The notes: a model not told the origin generated them from the sequence alone. DNA of 7,037 nt from an uncultured Holosporaceae bacterium (GCA_903887035.1 CAISOG010000098.1:1-7037), one strand, 5' to 3'. Counted from the first letter of the stretch, positions 1 to 5,792 are shown. A program made the numbers and translations.

Positions 1-535
1 ATGTTGCGGGCGATTTTACGCCAGCCAGCAGCAACAGCGCAACCCCGATTGTGATGGCGGCATCGGCAATGTTAAAGGCTGGCCAATGATAGCCCTGCCA
101 ATGAAAATCCAGGAAATCCATCACCGCCCCAAAGCGCAGGCGATCCACCACATTGCCGATGGCACCCCCCACCACCAGCGCGCTGGCCAGGCGGGTAAGG
201 CCGTGCCGTTGGCGGCTGGACCAGATCCAGACCAACAGGCTTAGCGCCAGGGCGACCGTGATCAGCAGGTAAACGCCCCAATCCTCATGCTGCTTAAACA
301 GGCCAAAGCCAATGCCGTGGTTCCAGACGGGGGTCAGGTTGAAAAAGCTGGTCAGCACAATGGTGGTGTCGGGCACAAACACCGCCTGCTTCATCCCCGC
401 CTTTACCAACTGATCCGCCACCAGCACGCTTAACGCCACCCACAGCCGCATATCGCGCCAGGCACACAGGGGCAAGGCGGCGGTAAGGTTGGAGCTGGAG
501 CGGGCTTTGGCGCTGGGTTGGTTGGTGGCGGTCAT
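1..535 (-). CDS. lspA: Lipoprotein signal peptidase (signal peptidase II), 3' end beyond window
   Basis: This is an inner-membrane aspartyl protease that removes the signal peptide from diacylglyceryl-modified prolipoproteins. The 178 codons visible before the left edge carry the family pattern. There is an early membrane helix with the conserved DQxxK (D41), then the WNHGIGFGLF segment at residues 71-80. The first catalytic Asp is in GNVVDR (D131) and the second in FNIADAAI (D158). Hydrophobic segments lie near residues 31-45, 87-107, 116-130 and 159-172. Both catalytic Asp residues are present, so the enzyme looks functional. Only the extreme C-terminus is missing; no stop is reached. The chosen ATG gives an N-terminal extension of about 25 polar residues compared with usual proteins of about 160 residues. 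Met29 (position 451) is a possible shorter start. Neither start has a clear Shine-Dalgarno. The gene is divergent from rsh. The family call is very secure; the exact start is not. Confidence 0.95.
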   Translation of the reverse strand, partial: MTATNQPSAKARSSSNLTAALPLCAWRDMRLWVALSVLVADQLVKAGMKQAVFVPDTTIVLTSFFNLTPVWNHGIGFGLFKQHEDWGVYLLITVALALSLLVWIWSSRQRHGLTRLASALVVGGAIGNVVDRLRFGAVMDFLDFHWQGYHWPAFNIADAAITIGVALLLLAGVKSPAT

Positions 536-663
536 GGTTTGTATCGAGCGGGGGGGAGAAAAAACGGTACAAGGGGGCAGAATTGGCATGCACCGCCAGA
601 TTCCCCCGGTTGTTTCTATACTTTTGCCGCTTTCCGCTCTAGAATCAAGTGTTCAGGGGCAAA

Positions 664-691
664 TTGAGTGATTCTTAAGAGCCTTTCTATT
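664..691 (+). promoter_or_regulatory. Weak candidate promoter for rsh
   Basis: In the 188-bp spacer between divergent lspA and rsh, TTGAGT (664-669) is followed 16 bp later by TCTATT (686-691). These match the sigma-70 -35 and -10 consensus at 4 of 6 positions each. They lie about 32 bp before the rsh ATG, in the locally AT-rich part of the spacer. No Shine-Dalgarno is visible before the rsh start. I saw no convincing promoter for lspA in the opposite direction, only an isolated TATAGA. Confidence 0.25.
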
Positions 692-723
692 AGACTTTTA
701 AAACAAAACTTATTGGGCGCGGC

Positions 724-2907
724 ATGTTGCAAGAAAAGGATTTGGCGGAAGAGTTAATTGCGCGGGTGCGTGCCTATGACCCCTTGGTGGAGGAGGGGGT
801 GTTAAGCCGCGCCTTTGTCTACGCCAAAACCGCCCATGCCACGCAGCAGCGGGCGAATGGGGAGCCGTATTTCCTGCATCCCGTGGCGGTGGCCAACATC
901 CTGGCCGGACTGCGGCTGGATAGCGCCAGCATCATCACCGCCCTGCTGCACGACACGGTGGAGGATACGGCCGTCACCCTGGAGGATATCGAAAAGCAAT
1001 TTGGCAAGGAAATCAGCAAGCTGGTCGATGGGGTGACGAAGCTGACCCGATTGGAACTGCAATCAGAACGCAGCAAGCAGTCGGAAAATTTCCGCAAGCT
1101 GGTGTTGGCGATGTCGGAAGATATTCGGGTGCTGTTGGTCAAGCTGGCCGATCGCCTGCACAACATGCGCACCCTGCATTATATTGAGGATCCCGCGAAG
1201 CGGCGGCGGATTGCCCGCGAAACCATGGATATCTATGTGCCGCTGGCCGAACGGATTGGCATTCAAAGTGTTAAGGACGAGTTGCAGGATTTGGCTTTTG
1301 CCGCGCTGTACCCCGATGCCTATCAATCCATCGTCAACCGCCTGCAATACCTTAAGGCGCAAAACCCCAATTTGGTCAGCGATATTGTCGGCGAATTGAC
1401 CAATATCCTGGCGAAGCAGGGGTTGGATGCGGTTATTACCGGGCGGGAAAAAAGCCCCTATTCCATCTGGCGCAAAATGCAACGCGCCAATGTAACCTTT
1501 GAGCAGTTGTCGGACATCATGGCCTTTCGGGTGTTGGTGCCCGATTTGGCAGGGTGTTATCAGGCGCTGGGCATTCTGCACAACGCCTATTCGTTGATTC
1601 CTGGTCGGTTTAAGGACTATATCTCTACCCCCAAATCCAACGACTATCGTTCCCTGCACACTGGCCTGATTGGCCCGTTTCAACAGCGGATTGAGGTGCA
1701 GATTCGCACCCAGGAAATGCACGAAATTGCAGAGAAAGGGGTGGCGGCGCATTGGCACTACAAACAGGGGGGGGCGCAGACCGATGGCCGCCAATACCGC
1801 TGGCTGCGCGAGCTGTTGGAAATTTTGGAGGCGTCCACGCCTGAGGAGTTTTTGGAACATACCCGCCTGGAAATGTTTCAGGAGCAGGTGTTCTGCTTTA
1901 CCCCCAAGGGCGACATCATCCCGATGCCTAAGGGGTCAACCCCCGTCGATTTCGCCTATAACATCCATTCCGACATTGGCGATCGTTGCACGGGCGCGCG
2001 GGTTAATGGTCGCCTGGTACAGCTGCGCACGGTGCTGAACAACGGCGATCAGGTGGAGATTATTACCAGCCGCAGCTCTACCCCATCGCCATCCTGGGAA
2101 GAATTTGTGGTGACGGGGCGCGCCAAGGCCTGCGTCCGCCGCTTTATCCGCATGCAACAACGGTCGCAATATGCTGAGCTGGGCAAAACCATGCTGACCA
2201 AGATGTTTCGCGCCCACAGCCAGACCCTGACCGATAAGGCGTTGGAACCGTTGTTGCCCAAGTTCAAACGGCCAACGGTTGAGGATCTTTACGCCGCCGT
2301 CGGTGAGGGGTTGATGACCACGCGGGAGGTGTTGAACGCCCTGTACCCCGATTTGGCGGTGGAGAAGCAACAGGCGGTTGACGCCATCCCCGAAATCAAA
2401 ACGCGCGCAAAGCTGCGTAAGCCCAGCCGCTATGCGATTCCGATTCGCGGCCTGATCCCTGGTATGGCGATCAATTTTGCCAAATGCTGCCACCCGCTGA
2501 AGGGCGATTTGATTGTCGGCATCATCACCACGGGTAAGGGGGTGACCATCCACACCCAGGAGTGCGAGAACCTGATCAACTTTCAAAACCAGCCCGAACG
2601 CTGGCTGGAGGTCGCCTGGGAGGATGAGACGACCGAAAGCAATGTTGGCCGCCTGTCGGTGATGATCAACAACGTGATGGGTGGGATGGGGCATGTGTGC
2701 ACCATGATTGCCAAGGCGGGGGGCAACATCGCCAACCTTAAAATCACCAACCGCACCCAGGATTTCTTTGAGCTGATGGTGGATATTGAGGTGCGGGATG
2801 CCCAACATATGTTGGATGTCATCGCCGCCCTGCGCAGCCACCCCGTGGTGGTATCGGTCGAACGCTACGGCAGTTTGAATGAACCCGTCCGCGCCGCCGT
2901 GCATTAG
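724..2907 (+). CDS. rsh: Bifunctional (p)ppGpp synthetase/hydrolase, Rel/SpoT family
   Basis: This cytoplasmic enzyme makes (p)ppGpp from ATP and GDP/GTP and breaks it down, and so controls the stringent response; relA or spoT are alternative names. At 727 aa it has the full-length Rel/SpoT architecture. The HD hydrolase domain (about 25-180) keeps H52, the HDTVED motif (H76, D77, E80, D81) and D143 in LADRLHNM. The synthetase domain (about 235-345) has KSPYSIWRKM (243-252), D264 and R269 in the DIMAFR segment, a Tyr/His-rich substrate segment (299-312), and EVQIRT (324-329). The sequence RFKD (295-298) fits the RxKD form typical of bifunctional enzymes rather than the ExDD form of synthetase-only RelA. 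A TGS domain (about 387-449), a helical region, a zinc-finger-like CCH (588-590) with C614, and a C-terminal ACT domain (about 641-713) follow. All key residues are intact, so both activities are expected. The ATG start matches the usual family N-terminus. The gene stands alone and converges on the gene at 3061-3438. Confidence 0.97.
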   Translation: MLQEKDLAEELIARVRAYDPLVEEGVLSRAFVYAKTAHATQQRANGEPYFLHPVAVANILAGLRLDSASIITALLHDTVEDTAVTLEDIEKQFGKEISKLVDGVTKLTRLELQSERSKQSENFRKLVLAMSEDIRVLLVKLADRLHNMRTLHYIEDPAKRRRIARETMDIYVPLAERIGIQSVKDELQDLAFAALYPDAYQSIVNRLQYLKAQNPNLVSDIVGELTNILAKQGLDAVITGREKSPYSIWRKMQRANVTFEQLSDIMAFRVLVPDLAGCYQALGILHNAYSLIPGRFKDYISTPKSNDYRSLHTGLIGPFQQRIEVQIRTQEMHEIAEKGVAAHWHYKQGGAQTDGRQYRWLRELLEILEASTPEEFLEHTRLEMFQEQVFCFTPKGDIIPMPKGSTPVDFAYNIHSDIGDRCTGARVNGRLVQLRTVLNNGDQVEIITSRSSTPSPSWEEFVVTGRAKACVRRFIRMQQRSQYAELGKTMLTKMFRAHSQTLTDKALEPLLPKFKRPTVEDLYAAVGEGLMTTREVLNALYPDLAVEKQQAVDAIPEIKTRAKLRKPSRYAIPIRGLIPGMAINFAKCCHPLKGDLIVGIITTGKGVTIHTQECENLINFQNQPERWLEVAWEDETTESNVGRLSVMINNVMGGMGHVCTMIAKAGGNIANLKITNRTQDFFELMVDIEVRDAQHMLDVIAALRSHPVVVSVERYGSLNEPVRAAVH

Positions 2908-2917
2908 TCAGGGAGAC

Positions 2918-3014
2918 GGGGGGGTGGTTGGGTAATGCCGTTATTCCCACCGCCCCGTTGTTATCCCCGCGCCCTAACCCCCTCCCGCCCCGTACATAAA
3001 AAATGGGGAGGGGG
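2918..3014. terminator. Two GC-rich hairpins between converging genes, possible transcription end
   Basis: Eleven bases after the rsh stop, GGGGGGGTGG (2918-2927) can pair with CCACCGCCCC (2947-2956), with one G-G mismatch. A second hairpin pairs CCCCCTCCC (2978-2986) perfectly with GGGAGGGGG (3006-3014) across a 19-nt loop. They lie between rsh and the converging small gene, where a two-way terminator would be expected. Neither stem is followed by a T-run on either strand, so these are not classic intrinsic terminators. They may only stabilise 3' ends. Confidence 0.3.
2941..2976 (+). repeat. Left copy of a ~36-bp direct repeat
   Basis: The last 22 bases (2955-2976) match 3633-3654 at 21 of 22 positions (T at 2962 against C at 3640). 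The preceding 14 bases match 3618-3632 more loosely, with one gap. Both copies have the same orientation and bracket the AT-rich gene at 3061-3438. This copy lacks the right-hand half of the element seen at 3638-3740, so it is probably a truncated or degenerate member of the same repeat family. Confidence 0.7.
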
Positions 3015-3060
3015 AATACACACCGCCCCAGCGGGGGTGGTTGGCCATAAAGTCCTTAGC

Positions 3061-3438
3061 TTAGCGTTCTTGAGCAGTTGGGCAAACCAAATATCTAGGA
3101 AGGGTTATGTTTAGATCATTTAGTTCGCCTGCGATTGTTTTCGCGTCATTAAGTGGACGTGATGCTATTTGTATTTGAAAATAATTTGGCTCCCGTCTGC
3201 TGTATTGAACTTGAAATTGATAGCCCGTATAAGCAATTGCATCCATAGTATTCAAAGCGGTAGCAACACGATTAGCTGCTTGAGAATTTTGGATTAGAAT
3301 TCTATCAGAGTGTCCATCTTCTCTAATATATCGTGCAGTTACTTCGCCAGATGTTGGGTTGCATCCGTTATTGTCATACCCAGACACCCAAGGGGCAAAT
3401 TGAATTTTCACTTCATCATTTGATACACCATAACTCAT
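3061..3438 (-). CDS. Hypothetical protein, 125 aa, AT-rich orphan gene
   Basis: I do not recognise this protein. It is a 125-residue, soluble-looking protein with no signal peptide, no membrane segment and no obvious catalytic motif. It is polar and rich in Asn, Gln, Tyr and Arg. A possible strand-helix-strand stretch (RILIQN, then an Ala/Asn helix at about 52-66, then YQFQVQY and YFQIQIAS) suggests a small alpha/beta domain. Two Cys are present (C26, C119). Support for a real gene comes from an AGGAG Shine-Dalgarno 8 nt before the ATG and a plausible sigma-70 promoter just upstream. GC content in two hand-counted lines is about 37-40%, against about 65% in a sampled rsh line, and AT-ending codons are common. 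It lies between repeats and converges on rsh. This composition and setting suggest horizontal acquisition. No function can be assigned. Confidence 0.75.
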   Translation of the reverse strand: MSYGVSNDEVKIQFAPWVSGYDNNGCNPTSGEVTARYIREDGHSDRILIQNSQAANRVATALNTMDAIAYTGYQFQVQYSRREPNYFQIQIASRPLNDAKTIAGELNDLNITLPRYLVCPTAQER

Positions 3439-3446
3439 AAAAAACT

Positions 3447-3498
3447 CTCCTGAAAAAAGTTGTGCGATTGCTAATAAGGATTTTTAGAGAAGTTTCAA
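3447..3498 (-). promoter_or_regulatory. Promoter and ribosome binding site of the 125-aa orphan gene
   Basis: Read on the minus strand, TTGAAA (3498-3493; 5 of 6 to the -35 consensus) is followed after 16 bp by TATTAG (3476-3471; 4 of 6 to the -10). The AGGAG Shine-Dalgarno is at 3451-3447, 8 nt before the ATG at 3438. Transcription would begin near 3464 and give a leader of only about 25 nt, so there is no room for a riboswitch. Confidence 0.5.
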
Positions 3499-3501
3499 TG
3501 G

Positions 3502-3533
3502 TTTCGCAATAGTTTTTTGCTGATTTTGCGAAA
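3502..3533. promoter_or_regulatory. 8-bp inverted repeat upstream of the orphan-gene promoter
   Basis: TTTCGCAA (3502-3509) and TTGCGAAA (3526-3533) are perfect reverse complements separated by 16 bp, with half-site centres 24 bp apart. The near half-site ends 3 bp upstream of the candidate -35 box of the minus-strand gene at 3061-3438. That placement would suit an activator or repressor dimer. A structural role is also possible; there is no T-run placed as in a terminator. Confidence 0.4.
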
Positions 3534-3617
3534 ATATGTTGGGAAATTTGCCTATTTTTCGCCTAAGCCAGAAAACAAGGGGGAAGGCGGATCCATCGCC
3601 CTGTCCTCCTCCATCCA

Positions 3618-3654
3618 TTATTTCCACCCCCTCCGTTGTCATCCCCGCGCCCTA
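3618..3654 (+). repeat. Right copy of the ~36-bp direct repeat
   Basis: This matches 2941-2976 in the same orientation: 21 of 22 identical bases over 3633-3654, with looser similarity upstream. Its last 17 bases overlap the left end of the inverted-ended element at 3638-3740. The two copies enclose about 640 bp that contain the AT-rich orphan gene and its promoter. Confidence 0.7.
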
Positions 3655-3740
3655 TCCAAAGTAAAAGCGGGGGATCCAAAAGACGGTACAGCCAGGGTGT
3701 GTGGCGGCGGTTGATGGATTCCCACCTACGTGGGAATGAC
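3638..3740. repeat. 103-bp palindromic intergenic element with inverted ends
   Basis: The ends GTCATCCCC (3638-3646) and GGGAATGAC (3732-3740) are inverted repeats with one mismatch over 9 bp. Inside are two hairpins. CCCCGC (3643-3648) pairs with GCGGGG (3667-3672). ATTCCCAC (3718-3725) pairs perfectly with GTGGGAAT (3730-3737) around a 4-nt loop. The second hairpin fits the form ATTCCC-N8-GGGAAT, which is also the consensus of the neisserial dRS3 repeat; this is similarity of form only. No coding capacity and no clear target-site duplication are visible. It ends 11 bp from the tsaD stop and could act as a 3'-end hairpin for that transcript. It is probably a non-autonomous, MITE- or REP-like repeat. 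Confidence 0.6.
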
Positions 3741-3751
3741 GACCGATGACG

Positions 3752-4939
3752 TTATGCGGTGGCCGCAGTGCGCCCGCTATCGCCCAGCTCTGATAGTGGC
3801 CAGCGCGGGCGAACCACTTGATTCGCTGGCCAGCTTTTGCCGACAATCAACCGTTCCAGCGCTGCCCAACCCACCATGGCGGCGTTGTCGGTGCACAGCA
3901 CCATTGGGGGAGCGTGAAAACGCATGCCGTGCTTGGCGGCGGCGGCGGTGACCGCCTGGCGAATGGTCTGGTTGGCCGCTACCCCGCCCGCCATCACCAG
4001 ATAGGGTTGATCATCGGGGGTCGCCCGCCCCTCTTCAAGACCCGTTTGCTGCCCCGCTGCCTGCCGCTCAGTCTGATAGTGTTTCATGAAGCGGGCGGCG
4101 GCCTGCTGCGCCCGTCTGGCCAGAAATTGGGCGACGGTGGCCTGAAAGCTGGCGGCCAGATCGGCCACCACCTGCGGCTGCTGCACCACCTCCGCCCCCA
4201 GCTCTTGCGTCAGGCGGCGCATGGCGGTTTTGAGGCCTGAGAAGGAAAAATCGAAATTCTCAGGGCTGTTGGGCTGGTTGGGCGGTCGTGACAGCGGTTG
4301 TGGCAAGCGATAAGCGTTGGGGTTGCCACCCACCGCCGCCGCCTCAATCGCTGGCCCCCCGGGATAGGGCAGGCCGAGCAGGCGGGCGGATTTATCAAAA
4401 GCCTCCCCCACCGCATCGTCCAGGGTCGTGCCCCAGCGTTCGTAATCGCCCACCCCCCGCACCAACAACAATTGGCAATGGCCGCCAGAGGTCAACAGCA
4501 ACAGATAGGGAAAGGGGATGCGGGGCTGATTCGGCGGGGTCAGGCGGGGTGACAGCGCGTGCGCCTCCAGATGATTAATCGGGCAAAAGGGTTTGTTCCA
4601 GGCATAGGCCAGGGTTTTGCCAAACTGGCTGCCGATCAGCAGGCCACCGACCAGGCCAGGCCCCACCGTGGCGGCGATAGCGGTCAGTGCGCTGGGTTCA
4701 ACGCCCGACTCCCGCATCGCCTGCGCCACCACCAGATCAATCTGATCCAGATGGGCACGGGCGGCCAGGTCGGGTACTACCCCCGACCAGGGTTGGTGAA
4801 TGGCAATCTGGCTGAAAATCACATTGCTTAGGATGGTGCCATCCCCCCGCACCACCGCCGCCGCCGTTTCATCGCAACTGGTTTCAATCGCTAAGACCAG
4901 TTCAGATTTTGCGGCAGCGGGGGCAGGGGTTATAGGCAT
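3752..4939 (-). CDS. tsaD: tRNA N6-adenosine threonylcarbamoyltransferase TsaD
   Basis: TsaD transfers the threonylcarbamoyl group to A37 of ANN-decoding tRNAs, working with TsaB and TsaE in the cytoplasm. Family motifs, numbered from the ATG at 4939, are clear: the N-terminal AIETSCDET (about 17-25), SGVVPDLAARAH near 52-63, the metal-binding HLEAH (H123, H127), the TSGGH loop, DFSFSGLKTA near 230, GGVAAN (318-323) and the metal-binding Asp in CTDNAAM (D351). At 395 aa it is longer than the usual 335-350. The excess is an Ala-rich N-terminus, a Pro/Asn-rich insert before DFSFSG, a Gln/Glu-rich insert (about 288-312) before the GGVAAN strand, and a C-terminal tail. A TTG at 4972 would add 11 residues but lies inside the upstream gene. 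The ATG at 4939, 10 nt after that gene's stop, is preferred. No Shine-Dalgarno is visible, so translational coupling is likely. Confidence 0.96.
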   Translation of the reverse strand: MPITPAPAAAKSELVLAIETSCDETAAAVVRGDGTILSNVIFSQIAIHQPWSGVVPDLAARAHLDQIDLVVAQAMRESGVEPSALTAIAATVGPGLVGGLLIGSQFGKTLAYAWNKPFCPINHLEAHALSPRLTPPNQPRIPFPYLLLLTSGGHCQLLLVRGVGDYERWGTTLDDAVGEAFDKSARLLGLPYPGGPAIEAAAVGGNPNAYRLPQPLSRPPNQPNSPENFDFSFSGLKTAMRRLTQELGAEVVQQPQVVADLAASFQATVAQFLARRAQQAAARFMKHYQTERQAAGQQTGLEEGRATPDDQPYLVMAGGVAANQTIRQAVTAAAAKHGMRFHAPPMVLCTDNAAMVGWAALERLIVGKSWPANQVVRPRWPLSELGDSGRTAATA

Positions 4940-4949
4940 GGGTTCAAGC

Positions 4950-5582
4950 TTAAGCGGCGACCTTGTACTCAACCGATTCCACGCTTAACGCCTTTTGATA
5001 GGCGGGGCGGCTGATAACCTGGCGGATGACCCGCTTCACATGCTCACCAAACTGAATCGGTTGAATCAGGCTGGTTGACCAATTGGCAATCACCGCCATC
5101 AAAATGTCCCCCATGGTCAGGGTATCGCCCGCCAGAAAAGCGGTTTTGGCCAGCTGTTGATCCGCATCATCCCACAGGGATTGGATGTTGTTGGCGGCCG
5201 CCGTCAACAGCGCTTGCCGTTGCGCCTCATCCTGCACATTGCGGGACAGCCAGAAATAACGGCTATAGGCGGGGTGCATGGTGGCGTTGCCCCACATCAG
5301 CGCTTGCAACGCTTGGGCACGGGCAAAGCCTTCACGGGGCAGCAGGGCGCTTTGGTGTTTGTCCAGCAGGTAGACCAGGATGGCGCCCCCCTCACGAATG
5401 GGCTGGCCATCTTCAACCAACACGGGCACCTGGCCGCGGGGATTCAGCGCCAGAAATTCCGCGCTGCGGTTCTTACCCGCGCTAAGCGAGGTGTCGATAA
5501 GGTCGAAATCAAGCCCCATCTCCCTAAGGACAATGTGAATCGCCATTGAGCAGCTGCCCGCCGAATAATACAGGTGATACAT
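4950..5582 (-). CDS. Glutathione S-transferase, beta-class-like
   Basis: This is a predicted cytosolic glutathione S-transferase or GSH-dependent thiol enzyme of 210 aa, the usual family size. The N-terminal thioredoxin-fold domain opens with MYHLYYSAGSCSMAIHIVLRE. The Cys in SCS (C11) sits where beta-class enzymes carry their catalytic Cys. NPRGQVPVL (47-55) holds the cis-Pro, and EGGAI (64-68) holds the glutathione-binding segment, with Gly where Ser or a similar residue is common. The helical C-terminal domain has H103 in MHPAYSRYFW, which matches the beta-class His, and FLAGDTLTMGDI, which matches the conserved N-capping region. The start is set at 5582 rather than the in-frame ATG at 5588, because the AGGAG directly abuts the latter but lies 6 nt from the former. 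It is probably co-transcribed with tsaD, 10 nt downstream. The substrate cannot be deduced. Confidence 0.92.
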   Translation of the reverse strand: MYHLYYSAGSCSMAIHIVLREMGLDFDLIDTSLSAGKNRSAEFLALNPRGQVPVLVEDGQPIREGGAILVYLLDKHQSALLPREGFARAQALQALMWGNATMHPAYSRYFWLSRNVQDEAQRQALLTAAANNIQSLWDDADQQLAKTAFLAGDTLTMGDILMAVIANWSTSLIQPIQFGEHVKRVIRQVISRPAYQKALSVESVEYKVAA

Positions 5583-5588
5583 GATCAT

Positions 5589-5593
5589 CTCCT
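5589..5593 (-). promoter_or_regulatory. Shine-Dalgarno of the GST gene, decides its start
   Basis: AGGAG on the minus strand is immediately followed by ATG-ATC-ATG. Spacing is 0 nt to the first ATG and 6 nt to the second, so translation most likely begins at the second ATG (5582). Confidence 0.7.
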
Positions 5594-5606
5594 AAAAGTT
5601 TGTGTG

Positions 5607-5638
5607 GGGTGGTCAGCGGGAACGTGGCTGCCCCACCC
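5607..5638. other. Hairpin in the GST/metF divergent spacer
   Basis: GGGTGG (5607-5612) and CAGC (5614-5617) can pair with GCTG (5627-5630) and CCACCC (5633-5638). The result is a 10-bp stem with a small internal loop and a 9-nt terminal loop. On the minus strand it lies about 14 nt before the GST Shine-Dalgarno, so it would fall in the 5' leader if transcription starts upstream. It does not match any riboswitch I recognise. Confidence 0.35.
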
Positions 5639-5674
5639 TGTCGTCTGTCACCATGCCACAGCCGCCCCATCATG

Positions 5675-5725
5675 GCTATGGGTTAAGACATTGCTATGGG
5701 TTAAGACGTTAGTTAATTGTTAAGA
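5675..5725 (+). repeat. Tandem 18-bp repeats with a third half-copy upstream of metF
   Basis: Positions 5675-5692 and 5693-5710 are back-to-back copies of an 18-bp unit (GCTATGGGTTAAGACATT, with A/G variation at its 16th base). The core GTTAAGA recurs a third time at 5719-5725, giving starts at 5682, 5700 and 5719, that is 18 and 19 bp apart. This near-two-turn phasing between the divergent GST and metF genes suggests a direct-repeat operator. A simple tandem duplication is the alternative. Confidence 0.6.
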
Positions 5726-5792
5726 TTGAACGGACGATAGTTTGTTTGAACCCGTTCTTCCTTCTCCAGCCCCTATTCACGCCGATTACGCC

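Larger units (their letters stand above)
3439..3751. other. Gene-free stretch between tsaD and the orphan gene
   Basis: This 313-base spacer holds, from left to right, the orphan gene's RBS and promoter (3447-3498), an 8-bp inverted repeat (3502-3533), a transitional stretch with no recognisable feature (about 3534-3617), the right copy of the direct repeat (3618-3654) and the 103-bp inverted-ended element (3638-3740) that reaches almost to the tsaD stop. Composition changes sharply from AT-rich to GC-rich near 3585. A 65-codon open frame on the plus strand (3517-3714) crosses these repeats and is not believed to be a gene. Confidence 0.7.

Noticed and set aside
294..593. 99-codon open frame on the minus strand over the lspA start
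   Set aside because: It is a frame-shifted shadow of lspA, whose correct frame carries all the signal peptidase II motifs.
1063..1860. 265-codon open frame on the minus strand inside rsh
   Set aside because: It is antisense to well-conserved Rel/SpoT domains, with His/Gln-rich shadow composition and no recognisable motifs.
1936..2904. 322-codon open frame antisense to the 3' half of rsh
   Set aside because: It is a long shadow frame favoured by GC-rich codon bias, and the plus-strand frame is clearly the real gene.
3061..3438. Toxin-antitoxin or phage-defence gene
   Set aside because: There is a single gene with no partner, no recognisable catalytic motif and no neighbouring defence genes; the assignment would be a guess.
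3517..3714. 65-codon plus-strand open frame
   Set aside because: It runs through the inverted repeat, the direct repeat and the palindromic element, has no ribosome binding site and lacks protein-like composition.
2941..3740. CRISPR array
   Set aside because: There are only two imperfect repeat copies, about 680 bp apart, with a gene between them. There is no regular repeat-spacer pattern and there are no cas genes.
3818..4240. 140-codon plus-strand open frame
   Set aside because: It is antisense to conserved tsaD motifs; no independent support.
5589..5792. SAM or SAH riboswitch upstream of metF
   Set aside because: I could not match any conserved riboswitch core. The repeats there are tandem DNA repeats rather than a folded aptamer pattern.
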